A stretch of DNA of 64,000 nucleotides from BMS3ABIN03 sp964418885 (GCA_964418885.1 CAYQNW010000005.1:1-64000), one strand, 5' to 3'; positions 32,249 to 42,438 are shown, counted from the first letter of the stretch. Program-made: numbers and translations. The notes: generated by a model from the letters alone, not told the origin.

Positions 32249-34783
32249 ATGAAATTAATTCAAATATTATTATTTGCTAATCTTCTCGTTTTTATTCTCC
32301 AGCCAAAAATAATTTCACAGGAAATAAACCAATTTAATCCGGATGGTAGAAGAGTAGGGATGTGGATTGTAAAGGACAGTCTGCTTTACAAGATTGAAGA
32401 AGGTGAATATAAAAATGGAATTAAAGATGGTTTATGGATCGAATATTATCCTCTCGAAGTTGTTAAATCGAAAGGGACTTATTTATCAGGTAAAAGAAAC
32501 GGCTTATGGGATTTCTACGATTCCAGCGGCGAATTAATCCAGCAGGGGGAATTTGTAAACGATGTAAAAGAAGGAAACTGGATTGATACAATTGTTGTAA
32601 GCGATGAAGAGATGAATTTCTCATTCCACTATAAGACAGAAGGATTGTACAAAAACGGAAAGAAAGAAGGTAATTGGAAAATTTATAACATGTATGGATC
32701 CGTCGAATCAGAAGGAAATTTTAAGAATGGTGAAAAGGATGGTCTCTGGATTGAAGAAGATATTCATTCTGTAAAATCTAAAGGCAATTATTCTGAAGGC
32801 AAGAAAACCGGCAGATGGATCTCTTTTGGTGAAAGCTATGTGGATTTAAATTCGACAACAAAAAAGGAAGTAATATATTCTGAAGGAGATTATGTTGACG
32901 GCAAAAAAAGCGGTCACTGGATTTACTACGGTTACAAAGGTACGAAAGAATCGGAAGGAGAATATGTAAATGGATTGAATGAAGGAAACTGGATTTCTTA
33001 TTATAACAATGAAAAAGAGGAAGAAGGAAAATATCTGCACGGTGAGAAAGATGGATTATGGAGATCTTATGCAAAAGGTTTACTGCGTTCTGAATCATTC
33101 TACAAAAATGGAAAACTTAATGGCGAATATAAATGGTACAATTACAAAACAGGGAACATTTTAACCGAAGGTCAATATGTTGATGATAAAAAAAATGGTG
33201 TATTCATAAACTATGATACAACCGGGAGTTTATTGGATTCAACTTTATTTGAAAACGATTATCCTGTAGGACAATTCATAGACTACTATGCAACAGGTAA
33301 AAAGAACTATGAAACTAAGTTCGAAAATGGCGAACGTCACGGAAAGTTTATAAAGTACAACTACGACACTCAAAATAAAGAGATTGAAACTTTCCTTGTA
33401 GATGTTAATCCTGAAGGCAAATGGCTTGAATGGTATAAGAACGGAAACAAAAAGTGCGAGTTCTTCTATAAAAATAATAAAGCCGAAGGCACATGGTACG
33501 AGTGGTATGAGAACGGTCAAATTAGTTTTGAAAAAAATTACAGCAATGACAAACTCTCAGGAAAAGTAACTGAATGGTACGAGAACGGTCAGTTAAAAAC
33601 CAAGCAAACTTTTATTGATAATATTCCGGATGGCGAGATACTGGAATGGTATGATAACGGAAATCCTAAAACAGTTGGGAATTATAATATGGGAATCAAA
33701 AAGGGCAACTGGATTTCATATTTTGAAAACGGCAACAAAGACTATGAAGGTACTTTTACAAATGATAATAAGACAGGATTTTGGACGGAGTGGTATTACA
33801 ATGGTAATAAATGTTACGAAGGAACCATAAACAAATGGAAAGAAGGTAAATCGACGGAATGGTATTCAAACGGAAACAAAAAATGCGAAGGTGAATTTGT
33901 TCTCGGCAATGAGGATGGCTTATGGAAATTCTGGAATTATTCCGGAACAAAAGAAATGGAAGGATATTTTGTTAATGGAATGAAAGAGGGAAAATGGATC
34001 AGCTGGTATGATAACGGTAAAAAAAGTTGGCAAGGGAATTATGCTACTCACCGGAAAAACGGGAAATGGATTTACTGGTTTGATAACGGCAATAAGCAAA
34101 TGGAAGGCAATTATTCAAACGGAAAAAGAAACGGAACATGGAAATTTTGGGATTACAACGGAGATTTACGGGTAACAAGAGAATACAAAGACGATTCATT
34201 AATTAAAGATTCGAACAAATGGAATGAAGAAGTAATGCTTAAGAACGGAAATCAAAACCTGAAAGTAAACTGGTATAAGAATGGAAACATATCATCACAG
34301 GGCAAAAAAATAAAAAACAAGGAAGTCGGCGAATGGATTTATTGGTATAAAGACGGAATATTGAAGAAGAAATGCAACTTTAAAGATTCTAAACTGGTCG
34401 GGAGTTATACAGAGTATCATCCAAACGGAAAATTAGCATGTGAATACCATTACAAAAACGGTAAACAGGAAGGACGCAATAAAGCCTATTCCATAACAGG
34501 TGAATTGATATCAAATGTAAATATAGTTAATGGCAAACAAGTAGGTAAACGCTTAACCTGGTACCGACAGGAAAGAGAAAAAGATGGCTACCTAACTGAA
34601 ATAGAATACACAGATACTTCCGGTAACGGTTATTGTATTGAATGGGATAACCGTCATCAGAAAAGATCTGAGGGTAATTATAAGAATTGGCAGAAAGACG
34701 GTATCTGGACATTCTATCCTTATAAAAATAAAGCGCTTTACGAAAACGGCAGATGGGTAAAGCAAATCCTTGAGAATAAATAA
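32249..34783 (+). CDS. Giant exported MORN-repeat (YwqK-like) protein
   Basis: An 844-residue exported protein: signal peptide ending LQPKIISQ, then, almost to the end, about 30 repeats of roughly 23 residues with the pattern G-x-W-x-x-WY-x-NG-x-x-x-x-EG-x-Y-x-x-G-x-x-x-G (for example EWYENGQISFEKNY, SWYDNGKKSWQGNY). These are MORN/YwqK repeats, which fold as a long beta-hairpin sheet. Automatic naming as a toxin-antitoxin protein would not be justified. Many repeats carry aromatic-x-Asn triplets. It sits 33 bases after the orphan gene and 17 bases before the radical SAM gene, so the three are very likely one operon. Confidence 0.9.
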   Translation: MKLIQILLFANLLVFILQPKIISQEINQFNPDGRRVGMWIVKDSLLYKIEEGEYKNGIKDGLWIEYYPLEVVKSKGTYLSGKRNGLWDFYDSSGELIQQGEFVNDVKEGNWIDTIVVSDEEMNFSFHYKTEGLYKNGKKEGNWKIYNMYGSVESEGNFKNGEKDGLWIEEDIHSVKSKGNYSEGKKTGRWISFGESYVDLNSTTKKEVIYSEGDYVDGKKSGHWIYYGYKGTKESEGEYVNGLNEGNWISYYNNEKEEEGKYLHGEKDGLWRSYAKGLLRSESFYKNGKLNGEYKWYNYKTGNILTEGQYVDDKKNGVFINYDTTGSLLDSTLFENDYPVGQFIDYYATGKKNYETKFENGERHGKFIKYNYDTQNKEIETFLVDVNPEGKWLEWYKNGNKKCEFFYKNNKAEGTWYEWYENGQISFEKNYSNDKLSGKVTEWYENGQLKTKQTFIDNIPDGEILEWYDNGNPKTVGNYNMGIKKGNWISYFENGNKDYEGTFTNDNKTGFWTEWYYNGNKCYEGTINKWKEGKSTEWYSNGNKKCEGEFVLGNEDGLWKFWNYSGTKEMEGYFVNGMKEGKWISWYDNGKKSWQGNYATHRKNGKWIYWFDNGNKQMEGNYSNGKRNGTWKFWDYNGDLRVTREYKDDSLIKDSNKWNEEVMLKNGNQNLKVNWYKNGNISSQGKKIKNKEVGEWIYWYKDGILKKKCNFKDSKLVGSYTEYHPNGKLACEYHYKNGKQEGRNKAYSITGELISNVNIVNGKQVGKRLTWYRQEREKDGYLTEIEYTDTSGNGYCIEWDNRHQKRSEGNYKNWQKDGIWTFYPYKNKALYENGRWVKQILENK

Positions 34784-34800
34784 AAAAATAAAATAGAATT

Positions 34801-35916
34801 ATGCACATCACTTTACATCTAACAACCGGCTGCAATATGTACTGCAACTATTGCTATGCTCTTCCAAATGAACGGGTAGATATGTCGCGGGAAGTTGCGA
34901 TTAAATCTATAGAATATGGTTTCAGATTATCGCCAAACAATATGGGAATTATTTTTTTCGGCGGAGAACCGTTATTAAAAAAAGATCTTATAAAAGATGT
35001 AATTGAATACAGTGATAATCTTTATCATGGAACTGCATATAAAAGTCACTACAAAATAACTACCAACGGGATTTTGTTAGATGAAGAATTTCTCGATTAT
35101 TGCAAATCATCACATCTTGCCGTTGCCTTAAGCTCAGATGGAATTAAAGAAGCGCACAATTATCACCGGAAAATAAAAAACGGTAACGGCACTTTCGATA
35201 TTCTCGAACGGAAGCTCGATTTGTTGTTACAATACCAACCCTACGCCAGCATTTATATGACCGTATCGCCCGAAACAGTTAAATATTATTCCGACTCAGT
35301 TGAATATTTAATTGGTAAAGGAGTAAGATACATAATTACCTCCCTTAATTATGCCGGCAACTGGAACGAAGATGATTTGTTTGAATTAAGAAAACAATAC
35401 AAGCTGCTCTCAAAGCTTTATGAAAAATTAACGTTTGAACAGAAGAAATTTTTCTTTAGTCCTTTTGAAACAAAATTTTCTTCGCATATAAAAGATCAAT
35501 TTTACAAATGTGAAAAATGTCATCTCGGGATGCACCAGGTTTCGATTGCACCTGATGGCTCGATTTATCCTTGTGTACAGTTTGTAAATACGGTTGAGTA
35601 TAAAATCGGGGATGTATTCAACGGAATAGATTTCCAAAAAAGAAATGAACTTTACTATTTATCTGCTGAATCAGAAAAGATTTGTGAAGGATGTGCTATC
35701 GAATCACGCTGCAATAATAGCTGCAGTTGTCTTAATTTTCAGACTACCGGTAACATTAATAAGATTTCACCTTTGTTCTGCGAGACGGAAAGAATGATTA
35801 CACCGATAGTAGACAGGCTTGGGGAAAAACTGTACAAGAAAAAAGCACCGATGTTCATTCAGAAACATTACAATGCTGTTTACCCGGTTATGTCATTAAT
35901 TGAAGATCTGAATTAA
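34801..35916 (+). CDS. Radical SAM/SPASM domain enzyme
   Basis: A 371-residue radical SAM enzyme. The 4Fe-4S motif is CNMYCNYC (Cys 11, 15, 18), right at the N-terminus with no leader-recognition domain. The GGEP motif is visible as FFGGEPLLKK, and later motifs as TTNGILLDEEF and ALSSDGIKEAHNYHR. The C-terminal SPASM region is complete in type: CEKCHLGM, APDGSIYPCVQF, then CEGCAIESRCNNSCSC and a last Cys in PLFCETER, enough for auxiliary clusters. This is the build of peptide or protein maturases (sactionine, cyclophane or quinohaemoprotein types). No classical RiPP precursor is adjacent. Candidate substrates are the orphan protein, the micro-ORF or the MORN protein upstream. Confidence 0.9.
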   Translation: MHITLHLTTGCNMYCNYCYALPNERVDMSREVAIKSIEYGFRLSPNNMGIIFFGGEPLLKKDLIKDVIEYSDNLYHGTAYKSHYKITTNGILLDEEFLDYCKSSHLAVALSSDGIKEAHNYHRKIKNGNGTFDILERKLDLLLQYQPYASIYMTVSPETVKYYSDSVEYLIGKGVRYIITSLNYAGNWNEDDLFELRKQYKLLSKLYEKLTFEQKKFFFSPFETKFSSHIKDQFYKCEKCHLGMHQVSIAPDGSIYPCVQFVNTVEYKIGDVFNGIDFQKRNELYYLSAESEKICEGCAIESRCNNSCSCLNFQTTGNINKISPLFCETERMITPIVDRLGEKLYKKKAPMFIQKHYNAVYPVMSLIEDLN

Positions 35917-35949
35917 CTTCTATTGGAATTCATTTATTTAACAGCTTGC

Positions 35950-38900
35950 TCACTTCTTCGATTGAACCGGCGGAGGTGGAACAACCAATTTCTTGGGAGG
36001 ATTATTCTTTAACTCTTCCAATAAAACTTCTATTGCTTTTTGAAGCGAAGGATCTTCTCCTTTTTCAACCATATCAGGACGATCTACAACTTCGATATCG
36101 GGTGAGACACCTTCGTTCTCAACTGCCCATTTTCCGTTTGTATCCAGGAACCTGAACGATGGAATATTAATTGATCCACCATCCATCAAATCAGGATTGT
36201 AAGAAATACCTATCAGTCCACCCCAGGTTCTCTTACCGATAATTTTTCCAAGATTTCTTTTTCTGAAATAATAAGGAAACGCATCGCCGCCCGAACTGGA
36301 ATACCCGTTTATTAAACAAACCTTCGGTCCGTCATTTTCAAATCCCGGGGTGGGCGTAGGTTTAACACCACGACTTACCCAGTAATTGAGGATTGGTCTG
36401 TCCAAAAGCTCGATCATTCTATCAGGAATAAATCCACCGCCGTTATAACGGTCATCGATAATTAAGGCTTCCTTATTTGCCTGAGGGTAGAAATATTTAA
36501 AGAGTTCCCTGTTACCCTCGAAAGCTGTATTGGGAATGTGAATGTAACCTATCTTTCCATCGGAAAGTTCATCGACCATTTTCATTCTTGAATTTACCCA
36601 ATCGAGATACCTAAGGTTCGTCTCGCTTTTAATTGTTTTAACTCTTTCTTCGTGCGCACCTTCTTTCGATGGTTTATCATTTACCAAAAACGTTACAACC
36701 TGGTCGGCTTTCCCTTCAAGATATTTATAAAAGTTTTCATTTGTCTTAACTTCATTTCCATCGACCGCAATAATTAATTCACCTTCCTTTACGTTCACAC
36801 CATGCTCTGTTAAAGGCGAACGAAAATCATTATGCCAGTTCTCACCTTTAAATATTTTTGTGATTTTGTAGTAACCAGATTTATCAGCCACTAATTCGCA
36901 ACCAAGTAATCCGCCATCTATCCTTTTTACTCTTTTGAAATCTCCCCAGTTAACGTAAACGTGGCTGGAACTCAGCTCACCGCCAAGCTCACCGAAAATA
37001 AAATCGAGATCGGCACGATGAGCAACATAAGGAACGAGCTGTTCATATTTTTTTCTCATCTTTTGCCAATCAAGTCCGTGCATATTCGGATCGTAAAACC
37101 AATCGCGAAGCAAACGCCATCCATCTACAAATATCTGTCTCCATTCCCGCTTCGGAAAGATTTTCTTTTCCATTTTATTAAAGTTAAGTCTGCCATCAGT
37201 GCTCTTCTGATTTTCCTTCACATCTACGATTCCGTAATCCCCGTTCTTTGCATACATTATCTTTTTCCCATCCGAAGAAACAACATAGTTTCCTATATCT
37301 TCCAATACCGTAATTTCCTTTTCATCAACCTGGTTGAACATTTTCAATTTTGAACCGGCATCATTTCGATAAATAAATAACACTCCGTTATCTGCAGGCA
37401 GAAGCGAAGAATAATTTCCTGATGCACCCGGAAGAACTGCAATCCTGTTTTCAAATTTTTCAGGATCGATTTTTACAGCTACTCCCCCCGTGTCTTCTTT
37501 CTCCTTCTCTTTCTCTTCATCTTTCACGTTTACCTCTTCTTCATCATTCTTAGGTTTAAAGAGGGCGGGAACTTCATTGTTCAAAGGAGCAACGTAAACT
37601 CTTGTTGGGTTAGTGTAGATGTAATTAAACTCCCAGCTACTAAATTTTAAATTGAAATCACGGTTGGAAAAGAAGTAAAGATACTTTCCATCCTTACTAA
37701 AAACAGGATTGAACTCATCGGTGAGATCGCTGGTTAGCTGTATCTTTTCATTTTTATCAAGCGAGTAAACCCAGATGGAATTCATTCTCGATTTACTGCC
37801 TTTTGAATAGGTTAACCATTTACTATCGGGGGCCCACTGGTAGTCGCTTATTTCCCCGTAATCACTATGGTCCACTTCGATAGTTTTACCATCGTTCACA
37901 TCAACATACCAGAGAATATGATTCTTATCGGAGAATGCTAATTTCTTGTTGTCGGGTGACCAGATAGGAGCAAAGCGCCATATCTTACCATCATGAGTGA
38001 TTTGTTTTTCCTCACCGCTGCCATCACTTAATTTCATAAACAGTTCATACTCACCTGTTCGATCACCAAGGTATGCAATCCATTTCCCGTCGGGAGACCA
38101 CACGGGATCGATTTCACGGATACCGGGAGTATCATTGATATTGGTCATCTCACCGTTTTCTGCAGGAACTGTAAAAACATCACCTCGCGCCTCAAATAAT
38201 CCGCGTTTACCTGTAGGAGAAATCTCGAACCAGTTAATATTATCTTTTACATTTTTCACATAAGGAACTGTGTTTGGAAAATCTCCATAAACTTTAATCG
38301 GGACTTTTTCATTTGAGTTTGTTGCAGGATCATATTTATAAATATACCCGCCGTTTTGATAAACTATCTTGTTATCACCTTCACCTGGCCAGAGGACATC
38401 GTAATAATCAAAGTTTGTTACTTCACTTGTTTGCTTTGAGGTGAGATCATAAGAATAAAGATTTAATGTGCCCGTTCTGTCTGAAGTAAAAAAAATTTTG
38501 TTTCTAATCCAAACCGGTTGATTATCTGTTCCTTTGTAATCGGTTATTTGCTCTGCTGTATTTTTTACGAGATCATAAATCCAGACGTCCTGTGCTCTTC
38601 CGCCTTTATATCTTTTCCAGGTTCGCCATTCACGACTGATTGGAGTATAAACCATTTTGGTTCCGTCGGGTGAAAACATTCCACCGCCGCCTTCAGGAAT
38701 TTGAAGAGGAACTTCGAGTCCACCATTAATAGAAATTGTGAAATACTTTCCCATTCTTTCACCCCATGGTAAACGGTTACCACGGAAGAGAACATTTTTC
38801 CCGTCCGGTGTCCAGTCAAGCACCTGGTAATCAAAACCACCACGTGGTGGCATAACACCGACATCATTATAATAAGTTAACTGAATCGGAGCGCCACCAT

Positions 38901-39186
38901 CGACACTAATTATATAAACATTCCTGTCACCGGAATATTCTCCTGAGAAAGCAATCCATTTACCATCGGGAGAAAATTTTGGAAAGAGTTCCATTCCTTC
39001 ATTAGAGGTTAATTGTCTTGCCGTACCGCCGTTCGCATCTACAACCCAGATATCTCCGGCATAAACAAAAGCAATTTTGTCTTTACTGATATCGGGAAAA
39101 CGAAGAAGTCTTGTTAAGTCTTCATCCTGTGCAAAAAGATTTAACGAAAGAACGATAATTAATAATAAGGAGGAAAAGTATTTCAT
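35950..39186 (-). CDS. Tricorn-like S41 peptidase, exported
   Basis: A 1078-residue protein with a signal peptide (YFSSLLLIIVLSLNLFAQ). The N-terminal two-thirds hold beta-propeller repeats of the TolB/WD40 type (for example FSPDGKWIAFSG, WSPDGKWIAYLGD, SKDGKYLYFFSN), as in tricorn protease. After an acidic low-complexity insert (about residues 545-570, Glu/Lys/Asp-rich) come the tricorn C1 region, a PDZ domain (about 765-860) and the S41 protease domain with the nucleophile segment NGYSSSGGDAFPYYF. It probably degrades oligopeptides in the periplasm or outside the cell. It starts 34 bases after ftcD on the same strand and converges with the radical SAM gene. Confidence 0.92.
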   Translation of the reverse strand: MKYFSSLLLIIVLSLNLFAQDEDLTRLLRFPDISKDKIAFVYAGDIWVVDANGGTARQLTSNEGMELFPKFSPDGKWIAFSGEYSGDRNVYIISVDGGAPIQLTYYNDVGVMPPRGGFDYQVLDWTPDGKNVLFRGNRLPWGERMGKYFTISINGGLEVPLQIPEGGGGMFSPDGTKMVYTPISREWRTWKRYKGGRAQDVWIYDLVKNTAEQITDYKGTDNQPVWIRNKIFFTSDRTGTLNLYSYDLTSKQTSEVTNFDYYDVLWPGEGDNKIVYQNGGYIYKYDPATNSNEKVPIKVYGDFPNTVPYVKNVKDNINWFEISPTGKRGLFEARGDVFTVPAENGEMTNINDTPGIREIDPVWSPDGKWIAYLGDRTGEYELFMKLSDGSGEEKQITHDGKIWRFAPIWSPDNKKLAFSDKNHILWYVDVNDGKTIEVDHSDYGEISDYQWAPDSKWLTYSKGSKSRMNSIWVYSLDKNEKIQLTSDLTDEFNPVFSKDGKYLYFFSNRDFNLKFSSWEFNYIYTNPTRVYVAPLNNEVPALFKPKNDEEEVNVKDEEKEKEKEDTGGVAVKIDPEKFENRIAVLPGASGNYSSLLPADNGVLFIYRNDAGSKLKMFNQVDEKEITVLEDIGNYVVSSDGKKIMYAKNGDYGIVDVKENQKSTDGRLNFNKMEKKIFPKREWRQIFVDGWRLLRDWFYDPNMHGLDWQKMRKKYEQLVPYVAHRADLDFIFGELGGELSSSHVYVNWGDFKRVKRIDGGLLGCELVADKSGYYKITKIFKGENWHNDFRSPLTEHGVNVKEGELIIAVDGNEVKTNENFYKYLEGKADQVVTFLVNDKPSKEGAHEERVKTIKSETNLRYLDWVNSRMKMVDELSDGKIGYIHIPNTAFEGNRELFKYFYPQANKEALIIDDRYNGGGFIPDRMIELLDRPILNYWVSRGVKPTPTPGFENDGPKVCLINGYSSSGGDAFPYYFRKRNLGKIIGKRTWGGLIGISYNPDLMDGGSINIPSFRFLDTNGKWAVENEGVSPDIEVVDRPDMVEKGEDPSLQKAIEVLLEELKNNPPKKLVVPPPPVQSKK

Positions 39187-39220
39187 TGGTTACTCCGGGT
39201 TAATAAAACTGTTAATTTTT

Positions 39221-41050
39221 CTAAAGCTTATCTTCTACAAGAATAAAAACGTCTTTCAACTTTTTCTGTGCTTTTTCTTTAAGTTGTGCACATGTTTTTT
39301 TTATATCCGAAACGAATTTATCATCTTTAATATCTTTAAGATTAATAAGCACATTAAAAATTCCGCCGATCACTCCTGTAAAAGCACTTTGCGCACCAAC
39401 GCCAACATCTGTTATAGAATTCGGATTTCCATTTTTTGCGACGACTTCAGCAATTTCAATTGCAAGATAACTTTGCTGTGCAGTGTTTAACGGAACCATA
39501 ACCGCCTGTTTCAGCCCTGATTGCATTGCTTCTTCGCGAACTTTCTTTTCTTCAGTAGTTTTGTTGGGAAGCCTTCGTGCATTCATATAAGCATTGAATG
39601 CATAAGTATCCTCATCTATAGCTTTTACAAGCATGTTTTTAATTTCCTGACATACATCTGCAGCTTTGTTCAGGATTTCATCGAGCTCTTCACTTCCTCT
39701 TCTGTTAGCAGTTAAGTTGCTCACCATCGAAGAAAGCGACGCACCCAAAGCGCCGGATAGAGCAGCAATTGAGCCCCCACCGGGTGCGGGAGATTCTCTA
39801 GAAACTTCATCAACAAAGTCTGTTACTTTCATATCGACTAAAGCCTCTTCCATGTTCCTTGGTAAACCAAGAACACGTTCTCCAATCTTAAATTCTGAAA
39901 CGTCATTCAATCCGAGCGACTGAATAGCGGTATTCAAAATATCTTTAACAGGGACACCAACCGATCTGTGCTGCTGTTTTAAATAATATTTTCCCGTTTC
40001 AAGTAGAGCGGGATAAGGAACCATCCCGACAATTTCACTTCCTGTAACAACAAGTCCTCTTTCCATTGCAAGCTTTCGTGCTTCCTCGATTACATGATGC
40101 ATTGAAGTTACTTTGTAATTTGTAAGATTGATAGAAATCTGTGCACGATCGTAATTCGGAACCATCCAGCCAATTGCTTTGCAGTATTTAAATTTACCCG
40201 GCTTCTTAACCGATTGTTCTTCCGGTTTTTCAGGATTTATTCCATGCTGTTCAAGAATGTCTGCAAGATCGTATTTGTGTTTTTTACTACAATGATCAAT
40301 CGTTTCTTTAATTGTCTTTCCAATAAAATCACAATTACCACAGGGATAACTCCCTTTATTATATTTTAGGATGTCTTCACTTTTGTAATAAAAATTTCCA
40401 TCGTTTTCTTTTCGTACCGATCTCCCCTTCTCTCTTATTTCAAATGCGATGTCGGTTGCGTGTTTTACCTCCCTTGAGTTAAGATCAATATTGTATGCAA
40501 TTAAGAATTCTCTTACACCGATTACTGTAGCTCCTGCTTTAGCATTAAATTTTGCAGGACCGAAATCAGGTTTCCATTCGGGCTTCTTTAACTTATCTTC
40601 GAGAGCTTCGTATTCACCCTGTCTTATCTTTGCAAGGTTAACTCTTTCAGGTTTTATTGCGGATTTTTCATAGAGATAAACCGGTATATTTAATTCTTCT
40701 CCAACTCTTTTGGCAACTTTTTTGGATAGTTCGATACATTCCTCCGTTGTAATCCCACTTACTGGTACAAATGGACAAACATCTGTTGCACCCATTCTCG
40801 GATGTGAACCCTTATGTTTACTCATGTCAATTAATTCAGATGCTTTTTTGATCGCATTGAATGCAGCTTCCTTAACTGCTTCAGGAGTTCCCATAAATGT
40901 TACAACTGTACGGTTCATATCATAACCGGGATCAACGTCGAGAAGTCTCGCACCTTCTACTTTTTCTATTTCATCAGTTATTTGTTTTATAATTTCCGGA
41001 TTCTGTCCATCGGAAAAATTAGGAACGCATTCGATGAGTTTATCATTCAT
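39221..41050 (-). CDS. ftcD: Bifunctional glutamate formimidoyltransferase/formimidoyl-THF cyclodeaminase with zinc-finger insert
   Basis: A 609-residue fusion that moves the formimino group of formiminoglutamate (histidine degradation) to tetrahydrofolate and cyclises it with release of ammonia. The transferase half (1-400) has CVPNFSDGQNPEII, the catalytic His83 in KGSHPRMGATD, and NIPVYLYEKSA; the cyclodeaminase half (about 410-609) has SPAPGGGSIAALSGALGASL. At residues 237-258 an inserted segment CGNCDFIGKTIKETIDHC and KKH gives Cys-x2-Cys-x12-His-x4-His, exact C2H2 zinc-finger spacing, between the two transferase subdomains. The human enzyme (541 residues) lacks this. No hut genes lie beside it. 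Confidence 0.93.
   Translation of the reverse strand: MNDKLIECVPNFSDGQNPEIIKQITDEIEKVEGARLLDVDPGYDMNRTVVTFMGTPEAVKEAAFNAIKKASELIDMSKHKGSHPRMGATDVCPFVPVSGITTEECIELSKKVAKRVGEELNIPVYLYEKSAIKPERVNLAKIRQGEYEALEDKLKKPEWKPDFGPAKFNAKAGATVIGVREFLIAYNIDLNSREVKHATDIAFEIREKGRSVRKENDGNFYYKSEDILKYNKGSYPCGNCDFIGKTIKETIDHCSKKHKYDLADILEQHGINPEKPEEQSVKKPGKFKYCKAIGWMVPNYDRAQISINLTNYKVTSMHHVIEEARKLAMERGLVVTGSEIVGMVPYPALLETGKYYLKQQHRSVGVPVKDILNTAIQSLGLNDVSEFKIGERVLGLPRNMEEALVDMKVTDFVDEVSRESPAPGGGSIAALSGALGASLSSMVSNLTANRRGSEELDEILNKAADVCQEIKNMLVKAIDEDTYAFNAYMNARRLPNKTTEEKKVREEAMQSGLKQAVMVPLNTAQQSYLAIEIAEVVAKNGNPNSITDVGVGAQSAFTGVIGGIFNVLINLKDIKDDKFVSDIKKTCAQLKEKAQKKLKDVFILVEDKL
40277..40342 (-). other. C2H2 zinc-finger insert within ftcD
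   Basis: Codons 237-258 of ftcD encode Cys237, Cys240, His253 and His258 with the spacing C-x2-C-x12-H-x4-H, inside the formiminotransferase half. It is seen directly in the translation; zinc binding is inferred. Confidence 0.7.
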
Positions 41051-41204
41051 AGTGATCTCAGGTTGTAATTTCCAAAAGTCTTAAAAACGGCTAAAATTAA
41101 AGAAAAAACTTACAGGTTTAAGTATAATTATACAAGGGTTTAAAACTAAAGAGAAGGATTTGGGTGAATTAAATTATTATTGCACAATGCGTGTTATAAA
41201 ATTT

Positions 41205-42437
41205 TTAAGCAATCGATAAAATATTTCTTTTAAAGTTCCTCACAGAAATAATAATCATTAATAATCCTATTCCAAATAATACAGCTGCACGAACCGATAC
41301 ATCAAGAATCGGCAAGTGTCGCCAGAAAATATCGTAGAAGCCCTGAATTGCCCAATAATTTACAGATACAATTGCAATCTTCTGCATAATTGCAGGCATT
41401 ATAAAAATCGGGATCATACTTCCTCCGATTGCAGACATTACAAGAATTATAAGTGTTGAATAACTTTCAACCTGTTTTCTTGATTTTGCAATTGATGCAA
41501 TGAAGTTGCCGAAGCCTGCACATGCAAAAGCGGTTGCAAATATCATCAGGACTAAAGAAGGAATATCAATAAAAATATCCAACCCGAAAACAATCCAGGT
41601 AAATACAAACATTACCGTAAGCTGTAGAACCGAAACTACAATTGTAGCGATCATCTTTCCAAACAGAATTGTATTGGGCCGGATTGGAGAACATAATAGT
41701 TTTTTCAAAGTTCCTTCTTCCTTTTCGTGAAGTATGCCGGCACCCATTCCCGTTACAGTAAAAAGCAACATCATTATTGCTGTTCCAGCAACAGCCTGAA
41801 CGAGTCCAAGATTACTGTCTTCCTGCCTGGCAAATACCGGTGTGGTTTTCAATCCTATCGAACTACTTACGGGATTATTATCACTATCCTCATACCGGTT
41901 CAACTGTTCTTCAACTCTTTTATGAATACTCTCCAGCATACTTTGACTTAAATCGGGATAGCTTTCATCGATCATCTTATTAATATTTTTCTTTATAGAC
42001 TTTTGCCCTATCATTCCTATCAGGTTAGAATATAAAATTTGTCTTAATATACCCGATTCAATTTGGCGTGATTGATCATAGAACAATTCCATTGATGGTG
42101 CATTTCCGTTTTCAACCGAATCCCCAAAACCTTTATAGAATACAAGAACTGCAACTCTACTTCCTTTTACTACTTCATTCTTCGCCACCTGAAATGGTAA
42201 TTGTTTAATATTCAATGATTTCAAAGTATCCAGCTTTGTAGTTATATCTATCGAAGTATTTGTACTATCCATATCTGAAACAAAAATCGAAATAGGATGA
42301 GCATCGTTTGAACCACCCGCACCACCGAAAGCAAATGCGAATAATGAGATAAGTGCAATTGGTAGAGCCAAAGTCAAGATTAATGCTCTCTTATCTTTAC
42401 TTATTAATTTCAAATCTTTTATTGCGATTTTAAACAT
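41205..42437 (-). CDS. ABC-2 type transporter permease
   Basis: A 410-residue permease with one N-terminal helix (ALILTLALPIALISLFAFAF), a large extracytoplasmic loop (about 45-215) and five or six clustered helices in the C-terminal half, as in the YhaP/DrrB-type ABC-2 exporters. The loop motif LHEKEEGTLKKLLCSPIRP is characteristic of this family. It starts one base after the stop of the ATPase gene at 42439, so they form one exporter. The substrate (drug, lipid or sodium) cannot be told. Confidence 0.88.
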   Translation of the reverse strand: MFKIAIKDLKLISKDKRALILTLALPIALISLFAFAFGGAGGSNDAHPISIFVSDMDSTNTSIDITTKLDTLKSLNIKQLPFQVAKNEVVKGSRVAVLVFYKGFGDSVENGNAPSMELFYDQSRQIESGILRQILYSNLIGMIGQKSIKKNINKMIDESYPDLSQSMLESIHKRVEEQLNRYEDSDNNPVSSSIGLKTTPVFARQEDSNLGLVQAVAGTAIMMLLFTVTGMGAGILHEKEEGTLKKLLCSPIRPNTILFGKMIATIVVSVLQLTVMFVFTWIVFGLDIFIDIPSLVLMIFATAFACAGFGNFIASIAKSRKQVESYSTLIILVMSAIGGSMIPIFIMPAIMQKIAIVSVNYWAIQGFYDIFWRHLPILDVSVRAAVLFGIGLLMIIISVRNFKRNILSIA

Positions 42438-42438
42438 T

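Noticed and set aside
32249..34783. Repetitive DNA that could be taken for a CRISPR-like or satellite array
   Set aside because: The repeats are in one long open frame with signal peptide and encode MORN motifs; spacing and sequence vary as in protein repeats.
32249..34783. Toxin-antitoxin antitoxin (YwqK-type) label
   Set aside because: The repeat type matches, but the protein is exported, very long, and no toxin gene is adjacent.
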